DNA of 64,000 nt from assembly GCA_020634315.1 (NCBI GenBank), contig JACKBV010000003.1, forward strand, positions 186,001-250,000, given 5' to 3'. Shown piece by piece: positions 26,766-36,357 of this stretch (positions within the stretch are counted from its first letter, which is position 1; each line of letters begins with the position of its first letter). This stretch comes from Ardenticatenaceae bacterium. GTDB taxonomy: Bacteria > Chloroflexota > Anaerolineae > Promineifilales > Promineifilaceae. Under the pieces are notes generated by a model. It ran no database searches. It saw nothing but the letters and a program-made list of their open reading frames with translations, and was not told the origin of the DNA. A program made the translations under genes and the position numbers.

Positions 26766-29294
26766 GTGGAAGTGACTGGCGAAAAGAAGCAGTTGGTGGA
26801 ACGGCCGTTTATCTTTTACAGCATCATGTTCTTGTTAGGCTCGTTCGTGCTCAGCGTGCTCTCCCTGTGGCAAAAAAAGATTTTGGGTGCCTCTATGTTT
26901 GATCCCAAAGGATTTTTGGTGCCCATTCTTTTTGGGGGTGGCAGCGGCATATTGGTTGGTTTCTGGCGGCGCAAACTCCATGAGGTGTATCGGGAGATAG
27001 AACAAAGCAGCTCCTTGTATCGCACGCTTGTAGAGCAGGCGTCAGATGGTATCTTTCTCGCGGATATGCAGGGGAATTACGTTGAGGTCAATAACAACGG
27101 CTGTGCGATGTTGGGCTATACACGCGCAGAATTGCTGCATATGAATTTGCGTGAATTGATGACGGCAGAAGAAATGGCGGCGATGCCACCGCCATTTGCG
27201 GAACTGCTGGCGGGAAAAACGTGCGTGTTCGAGCGCCATTTGCTGTGCAAGGATGGCTCTTTGCGTCCGGTGGAAGTGAGTGCCAAACAGTTGCCAGACG
27301 GCCGTTTACAGGCCATTGTGCGTGATATTACAGAACGTGAAAAGACGCTCAAGTCGCTGCAAGAGAGCCAGGAACGGTTAGAACTGATTGTGCAGGGAGC
27401 TAATTTGGGCTTGTGGGATTGGCATATTCCCTCTGGTGAAGTCATTTTCAACGAACGATGGGCGCAAATGTTAGGTTATTCGCTGGCGGAGATTCGGCCG
27501 CATGTCGATACCTGGCATGACCTGCTGCATCCTGATGATCGGCCAATGGTGATGGCTGTTTTGACAGCGCATTTGCAGGGCAAGACTGCACGTTACGAGA
27601 CGCAACACCGGCTGCGCACGAAAACGGGTGATTGGCAATGGGTTCTGGATAAGGGGATGGTTGTGAGCTGGGATGCGACGGGCGCACCTGTCCGCATGAC
27701 GGGGATGCATCTGGACATTGATGAATCGGAGCAGCTCAAGCAGGAATTGCGCGAACATGAGGAACGTTTGCGCTCTTTGATCAATGCGACGCCGGATATT
27801 ATTTGCTTTAAGGATGGAAACGGCCGTTGGCTGATTGCCAATGATGCAGATTTGCAGCTATTCCAGTTGGATGGCGTAGATTATCGGGGCAAAACCGACG
27901 CCGAATTGGCTGAATTTAGCCCATTTTACAGAGATGCTTTCCTGACTTGCGTCGATACGGATGAGGTCGCCTGGACAAGTGCGCCCATGTCGCGTGGAGA
28001 CGAGGTTATCCCCAAGCCAGACGGCTCGCACAAAGTTTATGATGTGATCAAAGTGCCGTTGTTGGCGGAAGATGGTCAGCGCAAAGGGTTGGTCGTCTTA
28101 GGGCGTGATATTACAGAGCGAAAACGGGCCGAAGAGGCGCTGCGTCAGGCGCAAAAAACGGAAAGCCTGGGTGTGTTGGCGGGTGGTGTCGCCCATGATT
28201 TCAATAATTTGCTGGTGGCAATGCTAGGGCAAACGTCCCTGGCCTTGGCCAAGCTGCGCCCGGAAAGCCCGGCACGCGCCCATGTGGAAAAAGCGGTGCA
28301 TGCGGCGGAACGGGCTGCGGACTTAACGCGGCAGATGCTAGATTATTCCGGGCGAGGACATTTTGAAAAGCGCCTGATCGATCTCAACCATTTAATTACA
28401 GAGAATTTGCACTTGTTTCAAGCCAGTTTGCCGAAAAATGTGACCTGGCATGCCGAGTTGGCTGAAGCCCTGCCGCCCATCCAGGTCGACCCCGGACAGA
28501 TGCAGCAGGTGATCATGAATTTGATTATTAACGGCGCACAGGCCATTGGGGATGTGCCGGGCATTGTCATGGTGGTAACTGGCTTGCAAACGGTGGAAGG
28601 GGCGGATGTCCGTTATGAGCATTACACCGGCCAAAAGCTGTCCCCCGGCCAATATGTGACGTTGGAAGTGCATGATAACGGCCGTGGCATGGATATCGAG
28701 ACGCTGCCCAAGATTTTCGATCCCTTCTTTACTACCAAGGAAACGGGGCGCGGTTTGGGGTTGGCGGCGGTTTTGGGGATTGTGCGCGGGCATCATGGCG
28801 GACTGTATGTGTACAGCGAAATCAATCGGGGCACGACATTTAAGCTTTTGTTCCCGGTTGGTGTGGGAGAAACGGCCGTTTCCCCCACACCCTCACCCAC
28901 CTATACCACCCAAACAGCGGGTCTGGTGCTGCTCATCGACGATGAAGAGCCAGTGCGAGAAGCCGTTGCTGACATCCTGGCCTCGGTAGACGTTTCCGTC
29001 CTGACAGCGGCAAATGGCATGGAGGGCGTTGCCCTGTATCGTGAACACGCTGCCGAGATCAATCTGGTTATTTTAGACCTTTCCATGCCCGGTATGAGCG
29101 GCGAGGAAACATTTCAACAACTGCGGCGGATCGATCCTCACGTGCAGGTAATTTTATCGTCAGGGTACAATCGCAGTGAAGCCACGCGGCGCTTTAGCGG
29201 AAAAGGGTTGGTTACATTTTTGCAAAAGCCGTTCAGTTCCACAGTCCTCATCAACACAGTACAGCAACATCTCGACTCAAAAATTGAAAGATAA
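26766..29294 (+). CDS. Hybrid PAS sensor histidine kinase with C-terminal receiver
   Basis: 842 residues, starting at GTG with AGGAGG upstream. Two membrane segments (about 15-36 and 48-68) are followed by three PAS domains (about 80-190, 205-320, 335-455). A HisKA region has the phosphoacceptor in GGVAHDFNNLL (His near 476), typical of NtrB-like hybrid kinases. The HATPase has NLIINGAQAIG, DNGRGMD and GRGLGLAAVLGI (to about 695). A Thr/Pro linker (ETAVSPTPSPTYT), created by a long ACGGCCGT-centred palindrome, joins it to a receiver domain with DDEE and phosphorylatable Asp in VILDLSMPG (near 767). There is no output domain, so signalling probably continues through a phosphorelay or an internal brake. 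The ligand is unknown. Confidence 0.93.
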   Translation: MEVTGEKKQLVERPFIFYSIMFLLGSFVLSVLSLWQKKILGASMFDPKGFLVPILFGGGSGILVGFWRRKLHEVYREIEQSSSLYRTLVEQASDGIFLADMQGNYVEVNNNGCAMLGYTRAELLHMNLRELMTAEEMAAMPPPFAELLAGKTCVFERHLLCKDGSLRPVEVSAKQLPDGRLQAIVRDITEREKTLKSLQESQERLELIVQGANLGLWDWHIPSGEVIFNERWAQMLGYSLAEIRPHVDTWHDLLHPDDRPMVMAVLTAHLQGKTARYETQHRLRTKTGDWQWVLDKGMVVSWDATGAPVRMTGMHLDIDESEQLKQELREHEERLRSLINATPDIICFKDGNGRWLIANDADLQLFQLDGVDYRGKTDAELAEFSPFYRDAFLTCVDTDEVAWTSAPMSRGDEVIPKPDGSHKVYDVIKVPLLAEDGQRKGLVVLGRDITERKRAEEALRQAQKTESLGVLAGGVAHDFNNLLVAMLGQTSLALAKLRPESPARAHVEKAVHAAERAADLTRQMLDYSGRGHFEKRLIDLNHLITENLHLFQASLPKNVTWHAELAEALPPIQVDPGQMQQVIMNLIINGAQAIGDVPGIVMVVTGLQTVEGADVRYEHYTGQKLSPGQYVTLEVHDNGRGMDIETLPKIFDPFFTTKETGRGLGLAAVLGIVRGHHGGLYVYSEINRGTTFKLLFPVGVGETAVSPTPSPTYTTQTAGLVLLIDDEEPVREAVADILASVDVSVLTAANGMEGVALYREHAAEINLVILDLSMPGMSGEETFQQLRRIDPHVQVILSSGYNRSEATRRFSGKGLVTFLQKPFSSTVLINTVQQHLDSKIER
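28861..28890. repeat. 30-bp palindrome centred on the ACGGCCGT octamer
   Basis: Arms GTGTGGGAGAAACGG / CCGTTTCCCCCACAC differ at one of 15 positions. It lies in the linker codons between the kinase and receiver domains. A near-copy occurs between genes at 40432-40462. Confidence 0.85.
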
Positions 29295-29442
29295 CTTAAT
29301 GACCTCTGCATAAGTTCTGCACATTTCCCCCATACACTCACACTACAACGAAATTTGCAAAACAACAGGATAACTTAACTACTTTTGCCGGAGACCACCT
29401 GGTGAGAGGTCGTTGGGTTTTGGCTGTAAGGAGTCGAAAAGG

Positions 29443-31014
29443 ATGTTACGCAAACGAGGATTTTGGATTGTTACATTGATTTTGGCCGCGCTAATTGCCG
29501 GTGCCAGCTACTTTTATTACACAAGCAGCGTGGCCGCAGAAACGGTCGCAGAGGAAGATGAAGTGCAAACGTCTGTGGCCCGTTTGGGCGAAATTGTCGT
29601 GTCTGCCACCGGTGCTGGCACAGTGATCGCCGCCTCAGAAGTGGAACTGAGCTTTGCCAGCAGCGGGCAGCTAACAGAACTGCTGGTGCAAATTGGCGAT
29701 GAGGTCAAAGCGGGTGACGTGTTGGCCCGCATCGACGATACCGATGCCCAGCAATCATTGGTCAATGCACAGCTGCAACTGGCGCAAGCCGCCATGCAAA
29801 CCGATGCCAGTGCCACCCAGACCGGTGTCAGCTTTGATGATATTAGTGTCGAGGAAGCGCAGATCAATTTGGAATTGGCGCAAGCCGACCTGGATGATTT
29901 GTTGAATTGGGAAGCCGACCCCGATGAAATCGCGTTGGCGGAAGCAAACCTGGCTGCCGCAGAAGCAAGCTATAACGCAGCTCGTGGGCAAGAGGCGGCG
30001 AGCAGCACCAACATCAGCGTGGAAGCCATTAGCGTTGACCAGGCGGAACGCAACCTGGCGGATGCCCAAGCCGCATATGATACGGCATACGACCCCGGTC
30101 GGGATTGGGAATTGAATGATTCGCGCCATGCCGATGCCTTGGAAGCTGAACGGGAACGGGCCGATGCGGCGTTGTTGCAGGCACAAGAATCGCTCCAAAT
30201 TGCGAATTTGAATTACAGCGCGACGGTTTCTAGTGTCAATCACAGCAGTTCCACCAGTGCGCAAAGTAATTTGCTCAGTGCGCAGCAAGCCCTGGTTACA
30301 GCACAGACTGGCCCAACTGAAGAGGAAATTGAAGCGGCGCAAATGTCGGTGCGGCAGGCGGAGTTGGCTTTGCAGCAGGTGAAGCTGAACCAGGAAGCGA
30401 ATGTGTTGAGCCTGGAGCAGGCGCAGTTGACGGTGGAATCCGCAGAAGAGGCGGTTGAGCAGACGACGTTGCTTGCGCCGGTTGATGGCACGGTAACGGC
30501 CGTTAACTACTCCGTCGGCGAATCAGCCAGCGGCACCGTCATTGTCCTCGCCGACCTGGAACAACCCGTGCTTGAGGTATACCTGGACGAAACCGACATG
30601 ACAATGGTCGGCTTAGGCTACGAAGTCGAAGTCGTCTTTGATGCGCTGCCCGAAGAAACATTTACAGGACAAGTCGTGTTGATTGACCCGCAGCTCGTCA
30701 ATGAAAGCGGTATCACCGCCGTGCGTGCCCTTGTCGAACTCAATGCCGATTCCTTTGCCAAACCACAAACCTTGCCGGTTGGCCTCAACGCCACCGTGGA
30801 AGTCATTGGCGGACGTACCGAAAATGCCGTGCTCGTACCGGTAGAAGCGCTGCGCGAAATCTCAACCGGCCAATATGCGGTCTTTGTCATGGAAAACGGC
30901 GAACCGAAAATGCGCCTCGTTACCGTTGGTTTAATGGATTTCACCTATGCCGAAATCACTTCGGGGCTGGAAGTGGGCGAAGAAGTGACGACCGGGATTG
31001 TGCAGACACAGTGA
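29443..31014 (+). CDS. MacA/HlyD-type periplasmic adaptor subunit
   Basis: 523 residues from ATG at 29443 (AAGGAG upstream); an earlier in-frame ATG (29413) is less likely. The N-terminal membrane anchor is FWIVTLILAALIAGASYFYY. A biotinyl-lipoyl-like half-motif follows (SSGQLTELLVQIGDEVKAGDVLARID), then a long alpha-helical hairpin rich in Ala/Gln (about 105-340), the second lipoyl half (LLAPVDGTVTAVNYSVGESASG) and beta-barrel/membrane-proximal domains. It should connect the MacB-like ABC transporter (next two genes) to the cell exterior. Chloroflexota are generally considered to lack a classical outer membrane, so the partner may be the cell wall or a surface layer and not TolC; that is inference. 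A 60-bp gap separates it from the ATPase gene. Confidence 0.9.
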   Translation: MLRKRGFWIVTLILAALIAGASYFYYTSSVAAETVAEEDEVQTSVARLGEIVVSATGAGTVIAASEVELSFASSGQLTELLVQIGDEVKAGDVLARIDDTDAQQSLVNAQLQLAQAAMQTDASATQTGVSFDDISVEEAQINLELAQADLDDLLNWEADPDEIALAEANLAAAEASYNAARGQEAASSTNISVEAISVDQAERNLADAQAAYDTAYDPGRDWELNDSRHADALEAERERADAALLQAQESLQIANLNYSATVSSVNHSSSTSAQSNLLSAQQALVTAQTGPTEEEIEAAQMSVRQAELALQQVKLNQEANVLSLEQAQLTVESAEEAVEQTTLLAPVDGTVTAVNYSVGESASGTVIVLADLEQPVLEVYLDETDMTMVGLGYEVEVVFDALPEETFTGQVVLIDPQLVNESGITAVRALVELNADSFAKPQTLPVGLNATVEVIGGRTENAVLVPVEALREISTGQYAVFVMENGEPKMRLVTVGLMDFTYAEITSGLEVGEEVTTGIVQTQ

Positions 31015-31073
31015 CATGAATCGTAATCGGTGATCGGTACTCAGTTTACGGGTTACGAAATTAGGAGAGACAA

Positions 31074-31775
31074 ATGCAAGCAATCATTCAAACGCACAAT
31101 CTACGCAAAGTGTATGGCATGGGCGACATCCAGGTCAATGCGTTGGATGGGGTAGACATTAGCATTAGCGAAGGTGAATTTGTCGCCATCATGGGGCCGT
31201 CTGGCTCAGGCAAAAGCACGCTGATGAACATCTTGGGCTGTTTGGATCGTCCCACAGATGGGCAGTACCTGCTCGCCGGCGAGGATGTAAGCGGTTTAGA
31301 CAAAGTACACCTCGCCGCAATTCGCAATCGGCGCTTGGGCTTTGTGTTTCAATCGTTTAATTTGCTGCCGCGCACCAGTGCGCTGCGCAATGTGATGCTG
31401 CCGCTGGTGTATAAGCGCAGCGAAAAATTCACCACACGCGAACGTGAAGAGAAAGCCCTGGCGGCGCTGGAAGCAGTTGGGTTGGCGGAGAGAGCCGAGC
31501 ACGAACCCAATGAATTGTCCGGCGGGCAGCGGCAGCGTGTTGCCATTGCGCGTGCCCTGGTGAATGACCCGGTGCTGATCATGGCGGACGAACCAACCGG
31601 GAACCTTGATTCGAAAACGGGTGACGAGATTATGGCGCTGTTGCATGAGTTACATGGGCGTGGGCGTACCATCGTGATGGTGACGCATGAGCAATATATT
31701 GCCGATCAGACAGAGCGCACGATCACCTTGGTAGACGGCCGTGTCGCCCAAGACGACAAGAATGGAGGTCATTGA
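31074..31775 (+). CDS. ABC transporter ATPase, MacB/LolD family
   Basis: 233 residues with AGGAGAG before the ATG. All ABC motifs are present: Walker A GPSGSGKSTLMN, Q-loop VFQSFNLLPRTSALRNVMLPLVY (Q near 90), signature LSGGQRQRVAIARAL, Walker B VLIMADEPTGNLD, H-loop MVTHE. This is the ATPase of a MacAB-type exporter or LolCDE-like machine. It lies between the adaptor and the FtsX-type permease, whose start codon follows its stop by one base, so the three form one operon. Confidence 0.95.
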   Translation: MQAIIQTHNLRKVYGMGDIQVNALDGVDISISEGEFVAIMGPSGSGKSTLMNILGCLDRPTDGQYLLAGEDVSGLDKVHLAAIRNRRLGFVFQSFNLLPRTSALRNVMLPLVYKRSEKFTTREREEKALAALEAVGLAERAEHEPNELSGGQRQRVAIARALVNDPVLIMADEPTGNLDSKTGDEIMALLHELHGRGRTIVMVTHEQYIADQTERTITLVDGRVAQDDKNGGH

Positions 31776-31776
31776 G

Positions 31777-33099
31777 ATGACGGCAGCACAAAAAGCAAAG
31801 CAAGGCGTTTTGCCTGTAGCGCGACAAGATGCGCCGAAGGAATTAGCTGAGGAAACGGCCGTTTCCGGCCTGATCAGCCTTATCGAAATCTTGCGCATCG
31901 CCTGGGAAGGCGTGGTGCGCAACAAAGTGCGCTCCCTGCTCACCATGCTTGGCGTCATCATCGGCGTTGCCGCCGTGATCATCATGATTGCCATCAGCGC
32001 CGGTACCGAAGCCACCATTGCCGACCAGATTCAAGGGCTGGGCGCCAACCTGGTCTTTATCCAGGCCAGCTTTGGGCGTGGCGCTCCTGGCAGTCGTGAC
32101 ACCGGCCCCTCGCTGGTTTACGATGATGTCGCCCTGGTGGGCAGCGTCGGCGGTGTGGTGGGCACCCTGGTCGATCAGATGACTACCCAATCGGTGAAAG
32201 CTGATAGCACGACGCTGACCGACGTTTCCGTTGTCGGGACAACGCAAGACTTTCTGTCTGTGCGCGAGGTGGAAATCTCAGACGGCCGTTTCTTCAACGA
32301 AACCGAGCTAGAACGAAAAGCAAAAGTCGCCGTCCTCGGCTCGGAACTGGCAACCAACTTGTTTGGTGATGCCAATCCCATCGGCCAATCGGTCACGGTT
32401 GGCACAACCAAACTGGCCGTCATTGGTGTGACGGCTGCCAAAGGTGTTGTTGGCAGCACAGACTTCGACTCCCAACTGTATATCCCAATTACCCTCGTCT
32501 TTGACAAATTTATGCCATCGCAGTTCCGGCAGTTTGCTGGCGATGATGTGCGCGTCATCTATGCACAAATTGACGAAAATGCAGACATGGACAAGGTCAT
32601 TCAGCAAATTCAATTGAAGCTGGCAACATCAAAAGGCGTCACAGTAGATGAACTACCGTTCACCATGCAAACCCAGGATGACATCATCGAGACGCAAGGC
32701 GCAGCAACGGAAGCTTTCCGCAGCTTGTTGGCCTGGGTGGCCGGTGTTTCCCTCATTGTTGGCGGTATCGGCATCATGAACATCATGCTTGTTAGCGTTA
32801 CCGAACGGACGCGCGAGATTGGTATTCGCCAATCTGTCGGGGCCACGCCAAACGACATCCGGCTGCAATTCTTGAGCGAAGCGTTGATGTTAAGTCTGGT
32901 TGGCGGGTTGATTGGGGTTGCCGCTGGTGTGGGTGGCTCCTTCTTATTTGGCGCAACCAGCGATATGCGCACAGTCATTGTGCCAAGTTCTATTGTGTTA
33001 GCATTTGGTTCGGCAGCGGCCGTTGGTATTTTCTTCGGCTTCTTCCCGGCCAATAAAGCAGCGCAGCTTGACCCAATTGAAGCACTGCGTCACGAATAA
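31777..33099 (+). CDS. ABC transporter permease, MacB/FtsX family
   Basis: 440 residues from ATG at 31777, with GGAGG eight bases upstream. A cytosolic N-terminus carries the octamer-encoded peptide ETAVS. The first membrane helix (LLTMLGVIIGVAAVIIMIAIS) is followed by a large MacB-type extracellular domain (about 70-300), then three further helices (LLAWVAGVSLIVGGIGIMNIML, LMLSLVGGLIGVAAGVG and IVLAFGSAAAVGIFFGFFPA, given in parts) and the conserved FPANKAAQLDPIEALRHE end. With the preceding adaptor and ATPase it would export peptides, lipoproteins or drugs by a mechanotransmission cycle. The substrate is unknown; the downstream lipoprotein is a candidate partner. Confidence 0.93.
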   Translation: MTAAQKAKQGVLPVARQDAPKELAEETAVSGLISLIEILRIAWEGVVRNKVRSLLTMLGVIIGVAAVIIMIAISAGTEATIADQIQGLGANLVFIQASFGRGAPGSRDTGPSLVYDDVALVGSVGGVVGTLVDQMTTQSVKADSTTLTDVSVVGTTQDFLSVREVEISDGRFFNETELERKAKVAVLGSELATNLFGDANPIGQSVTVGTTKLAVIGVTAAKGVVGSTDFDSQLYIPITLVFDKFMPSQFRQFAGDDVRVIYAQIDENADMDKVIQQIQLKLATSKGVTVDELPFTMQTQDDIIETQGAATEAFRSLLAWVAGVSLIVGGIGIMNIMLVSVTERTREIGIRQSVGATPNDIRLQFLSEALMLSLVGGLIGVAAGVGGSFLFGATSDMRTVIVPSSIVLAFGSAAAVGIFFGFFPANKAAQLDPIEALRHE

Positions 33100-33146
33100 A
33101 TCATAAAAATAACAGCAAGCCTCACGTTGATAAATAAATGAAAAGC

Positions 33147-33210
33147 AACCTCCCGGAGGTTATCAGCGGAACGTTTATCTCATGTGATAAACCTCCGGGA
33201 GGCTTTTTTT
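33147..33210 (+). promoter_or_regulatory. Family-A hairpin (copy 3)
   Basis: CCTCCCGGAGGTT / AACCTCCGGGAGG stem with the loop forming its own TTTATC-TCATGT-GATAAA hairpin, followed by CTTTTTTTGAGGAG. No gene starts directly after it; it seems to be a duplicated leader placed before copy 4. Confidence 0.78.
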
Positions 33211-33253
33211 GAGGAGACAACGTGGGCGATTGCCCAACACGATAAATGGAAAC

Positions 33254-33320
33254 CAACCTCCTGGAGGTTATCAATGGCAGGTTCGCCACATGAGATGAAC
33301 CTCCGGGAGGCTTTTTTTTT
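33254..33320 (+). promoter_or_regulatory. Family-A hairpin (copy 4) in the leader of the lipoprotein gene
   Basis: CCTCCTGGAGGTT pairs with AACCTCCGGGAGG (one C-to-T change tolerated as a T-G pair). The T-run and GAGGAGATGGT come directly before the ATG at 33332. Confidence 0.8.
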
Positions 33321-33331
33321 GAGGAGATGGT

Positions 33332-34312
33332 ATGAAAAAGTATGCAATGATTGTTGTTTTGCTGATTGCTTTAATGGCAACAGCATGTGGTGGAACAGCG
33401 ACCGGCGATGTTGAACCGGCCGCCGCGGCGAGTCAATCTCAACTGCGTGATAATTATGATGATGCCTTGTCGGTGCAGGGGCAGCTGGCGCTAGGCACCA
33501 TACAGCTAGATGAAACAGCGCAGGCAGTGGATGAAACGCAGGCGGCGGAGCTGCTTCCTTTGTGGCAGGCATTAAACACCCTGTCTACGAGTGATACGGC
33601 CGCTTCCGTGGAAATTGATGCTGTCGTCAAGCAGATTGAAGAGACGATGACCTCTGCGCAAGTTGACGCGATTGCCGCCATGGCCTTGACCAATGCAAGC
33701 GTGACCGAATTGCAAAACAGCGGCGCGTTGGCCTTTGGCGGGTTTGGCATGAACAGCGAGAATAGCGATTCAAGCAGCAGTGGGTTTACCGGCTTCCCCG
33801 GTGGCGGTTTTCCTGGTGGCGGTGAGGGCGCACCGGGCGGTGGCGCTGGCCCGGCGGGTGGCGGTGACTTTGGCGGTGGTATGGGCGGTGGCATGGCTGG
33901 CGGTATGGCTGGCGAGACAATGAGCGAAGATGACATCGCCACACGTCAGGCGCAGTTTGCTGGCGACAATATGTCGGATCGTATGCTGCTGAATGCCGTT
34001 ATCCGCTTGCTGCAAACAAAGACCGGGGAAACCCCAACCAACATGCGTGGGAATTTGTTTGAGTCAGTGTATACTGCCGTTAGTGAGGCTACTGGCCTGA
34101 CTATGGAAGAGATTCAGGCTGCTGCCGCTGAAGGGCAAACGTTGGCGCAGATTATTGAGGCGAATGGTGGCGATGTAACGGCCGTTCGCGAAACGATTAT
34201 CGCGACATTGGACGATGCATCTGTGCCCGAAGGGCAAGACGTGGGACAGTTGGTGGACGATATGCTCAATGGTTCGTTTGCGAACCAACCTCCGTCAGCA
34301 CCGACTGAGTGA
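33332..34312 (+). CDS. Glycine-rich lipoprotein of the MacAB-type operon
   Basis: 326 residues. The N-terminus is a lipoprotein signal (MKKYAMIVVLLIALMATACGG, with the lipidated Cys at about residue 19). The first third is alpha-helical and acidic, with a SAQVDAIAAM segment. A glycine/proline-rich tract (FPGGGFPGGGEGAPGGGAG and following MGGGMAGG, about 150-195) separates it from a helical C-terminal third with MTMEEIQAAAAEGQTLAQIIEANGG-like repeats. No known enzymatic motif is present. It lies between the MacAB-type genes and a two-component pair, so it may be a transport or sensing partner; similar small lipoproteins accompany MacAB-like systems in Gram-positive-type cells. Function is not established. 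Confidence 0.82.
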   Translation: MKKYAMIVVLLIALMATACGGTATGDVEPAAAASQSQLRDNYDDALSVQGQLALGTIQLDETAQAVDETQAAELLPLWQALNTLSTSDTAASVEIDAVVKQIEETMTSAQVDAIAAMALTNASVTELQNSGALAFGGFGMNSENSDSSSSGFTGFPGGGFPGGGEGAPGGGAGPAGGGDFGGGMGGGMAGGMAGETMSEDDIATRQAQFAGDNMSDRMLLNAVIRLLQTKTGETPTNMRGNLFESVYTAVSEATGLTMEEIQAAAAEGQTLAQIIEANGGDVTAVRETIIATLDDASVPEGQDVGQLVDDMLNGSFANQPPSAPTE

Positions 34313-34399
34313 TTTGGGCTGAGCGGCGGCAGGCTGGAACCGGGTGATAATTCCATGCAGCTTGTCGGTCATGAGTTATCATTTTCCGTTAGCGATAAG

Positions 34400-35101
34400 A
34401 TGGCACAACGAATTTTGGTGGTTGATGACGATAAAGCGGTGGTACGGCTGCTGCGTGGTTATCTGGAGCAGGCGGGATACGAGGTGCTGGTTGCCTATAA
34501 TGGGGAAACGGCCGTTCACACAATTCGCCGCGAACACCCCAGCCTGGTCCTGCTTGACCTGATGCTGCCCGACCGGGATGGCTTCGACATCACCCGCACC
34601 ATTCGCCAAGACCCGCAGTTAGCACTGCTGCCGATCATCATGCTCACGGCTCGTGTCACCGATACGGACAAAATCGTTGGCTTAGAGTTAGGCGCAGATG
34701 ATTACATTACCAAGCCCTATAATCCACGCGAGGTGGTGGCACGTGTGCGTGCGCGGCTGCGCATCCAGGATGGCCTGGAGCAGGCGACGCAGCAGCGCGT
34801 GCTGCGCCTGGGTGGGTTGGAGATGGATGTGGGGCGGCGGATGGTATCTGTAAACGGCCGTTTCGTAGACCTGACCGCCACCGAATTCGACATTTTGCAT
34901 GTGCTGCTCGAACATCCCGGCTATGTCTGGACGCGTGGCGAATTGATTCGCACCGCGCTGGACAGCGATTTTGAAGGGATTGATCGCACAGTCGACAGCC
35001 ATGTGCGCAATCTGCGCCGCAAAATAGAACCTGACCCGCGACAGCCAACCTATATCCAAACCGTTTACGGCGTTGGCTATCGCCTGGAAGGTGTGCCATA
35101 G
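34400..35101 (+). CDS. OmpR/PhoB-family response regulator
   Basis: About 233 residues from MAQRILVVDDDKAV. The receiver domain has the acidic DDD cluster, phosphoacceptor Asp in LVLLDLMLPD (near 53), Thr in IIMLTAR and Lys in YITKPYNPREV. The C-terminal winged helix is typical of PhoB (VDLTATEFDILHVLLEHPGYVWTR, then VDSHVRNLRRKIEPDP and YGVGYRL). An earlier in-frame ATG (34355) is possible, but neither start has a clear ribosome-binding site. It is followed by its kinase after 34 bp and probably controls the exporter operon upstream. Confidence 0.93.
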   Translation: MAQRILVVDDDKAVVRLLRGYLEQAGYEVLVAYNGETAVHTIRREHPSLVLLDLMLPDRDGFDITRTIRQDPQLALLPIIMLTARVTDTDKIVGLELGADDYITKPYNPREVVARVRARLRIQDGLEQATQQRVLRLGGLEMDVGRRMVSVNGRFVDLTATEFDILHVLLEHPGYVWTRGELIRTALDSDFEGIDRTVDSHVRNLRRKIEPDPRQPTYIQTVYGVGYRLEGVP

Positions 35102-35135
35102 TGCGTCAATAAACGCACTATGGCAATAGCACACT

Positions 35136-36245
35136 ATGAATCGTTTGTGGGTCCGTATTAGCCTGGTGATTGCCGGGGTCGCCATTTTCATAGCCCTGTT
35201 TCCGGTGGTGGCGCGAGGTCTGTGGCAGCCTGATCCACCGCCCATGCCTGTAAGCACGGAGGAACTGCCTGAACTGCCGCCGGAACATCTGGCGCGTATC
35301 GAGCAGCGCGTCGGTGCGGGCATCTGGCGTGGCGTGTGGATCATCTTGACCGTTGGTTCCACCATTGGGCTGGGAGCCGGTATCTGGCTGAGTCGCGGAT
35401 TGAGTAAGCCATTAACCGAATTGGAAAAGGGAGCGCAGGCTGTTGCCGCGCACCAATTGACCTATCGCGTGCCAGAAGTGGGCAGCAGCGAAATGCGTGC
35501 GGTGGCGCACTCCTTCAACCAGATGGCAAGCGAGTTAGAGCGCCAGGCTAGTTTGCGGCGCAATATGTTGGCCGATGTGACGCATGAACTGCGCCATCCG
35601 GTGCATGTGTTGGGCGGCAATTTGCAGGGCATCCTCGATGGTGTTTTCCCTTTGGAGATGACAGAAATCGCGTTTTTGGCTGAACAAACACAGCATTTGT
35701 CGCGGTTGGTGAATGATTTGCACGAATTGGCGTTGGCTGAGGCGCAAGAACTGCCGCTGCATGTGCAAGAAATGGATGTGACTGACGTTGTGCAAAATGC
35801 GGTGGATGCGGTGCAGCCCTTGGCGGCGGAAAAAGAGATTGTGCTGCATTGGCAACGGCCGTTTACCTCTATGCACCTTATCCTTGATGCCGCGCGTATT
35901 CGTCAAGTTGTGCAAAACCTGCTCAGCAATGCCATCAACTATACGGCCGTTTCCGGGGACGTGTTTGTCGCCGTTGCCCTGGAAGAGGCCGAACTGCTGA
36001 TAACCGTACAGGACACCGGTATGGGAATTACCGCCGACGATTTGCCGCATATTTTTGACCGGTTTTACCGCTCCGATGCCAGTCGCAGCCGCGAGCTGAG
36101 CGGAACCGGGCTGGGATTGGCGATTGCGAAGGCGATTGTGGAAGCACATAACGGCCGTATCACCGCCAGCAGCCCCGGTCGTAATTTGGGCAGTACGTTT
36201 GTCATTCATTTGCCCGTGCCAGATCAAGCCGATTTGTACACCTGA
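35136..36245 (+). CDS. Membrane sensor histidine kinase (HAMP, BaeS-like)
   Basis: 369 residues. It has two membrane helices (about 6-26 and 66-88) around a short, Pro-rich extracytosolic loop of about 40 residues, then a HAMP linker, HisKA with phosphoacceptor His in LADVTHELRHPVHVL (near 150), and HATPase with N box NLLSNAINY, G1 DTGMGI, G2 GTGLGLAIAKAI. The extracytosolic loop is short, like intramembrane-sensing envelope-stress kinases. It pairs with the OmpR-type regulator just before it. A family of two ACGGCCGT octamers lies inside the ATPase domain. Confidence 0.93.
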   Translation: MNRLWVRISLVIAGVAIFIALFPVVARGLWQPDPPPMPVSTEELPELPPEHLARIEQRVGAGIWRGVWIILTVGSTIGLGAGIWLSRGLSKPLTELEKGAQAVAAHQLTYRVPEVGSSEMRAVAHSFNQMASELERQASLRRNMLADVTHELRHPVHVLGGNLQGILDGVFPLEMTEIAFLAEQTQHLSRLVNDLHELALAEAQELPLHVQEMDVTDVVQNAVDAVQPLAAEKEIVLHWQRPFTSMHLILDAARIRQVVQNLLSNAINYTAVSGDVFVAVALEEAELLITVQDTGMGITADDLPHIFDRFYRSDASRSRELSGTGLGLAIAKAIVEAHNGRITASSPGRNLGSTFVIHLPVPDQADLYT

Positions 36246-36288
36246 CAATATTTTGTACATATTTCTGCACTAAATTCTTTACAATATA

Positions 36289-36317
36289 TTGACAAATCGT
36301 TTGCATAGATGTACACT
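36289..36317 (+). promoter_or_regulatory. Sigma-70-like promoter of the DrrAB-type operon
   Basis: TTGACA (36289-36294), 17-bp spacer, TACACT (36312-36317), about 40 bp before the start codon at 36358. Confidence 0.75.
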
Positions 36318-36357
36318 GTCCCTATCTTCAGTCAACAAGTAGATAGGAGCAGGTTTT

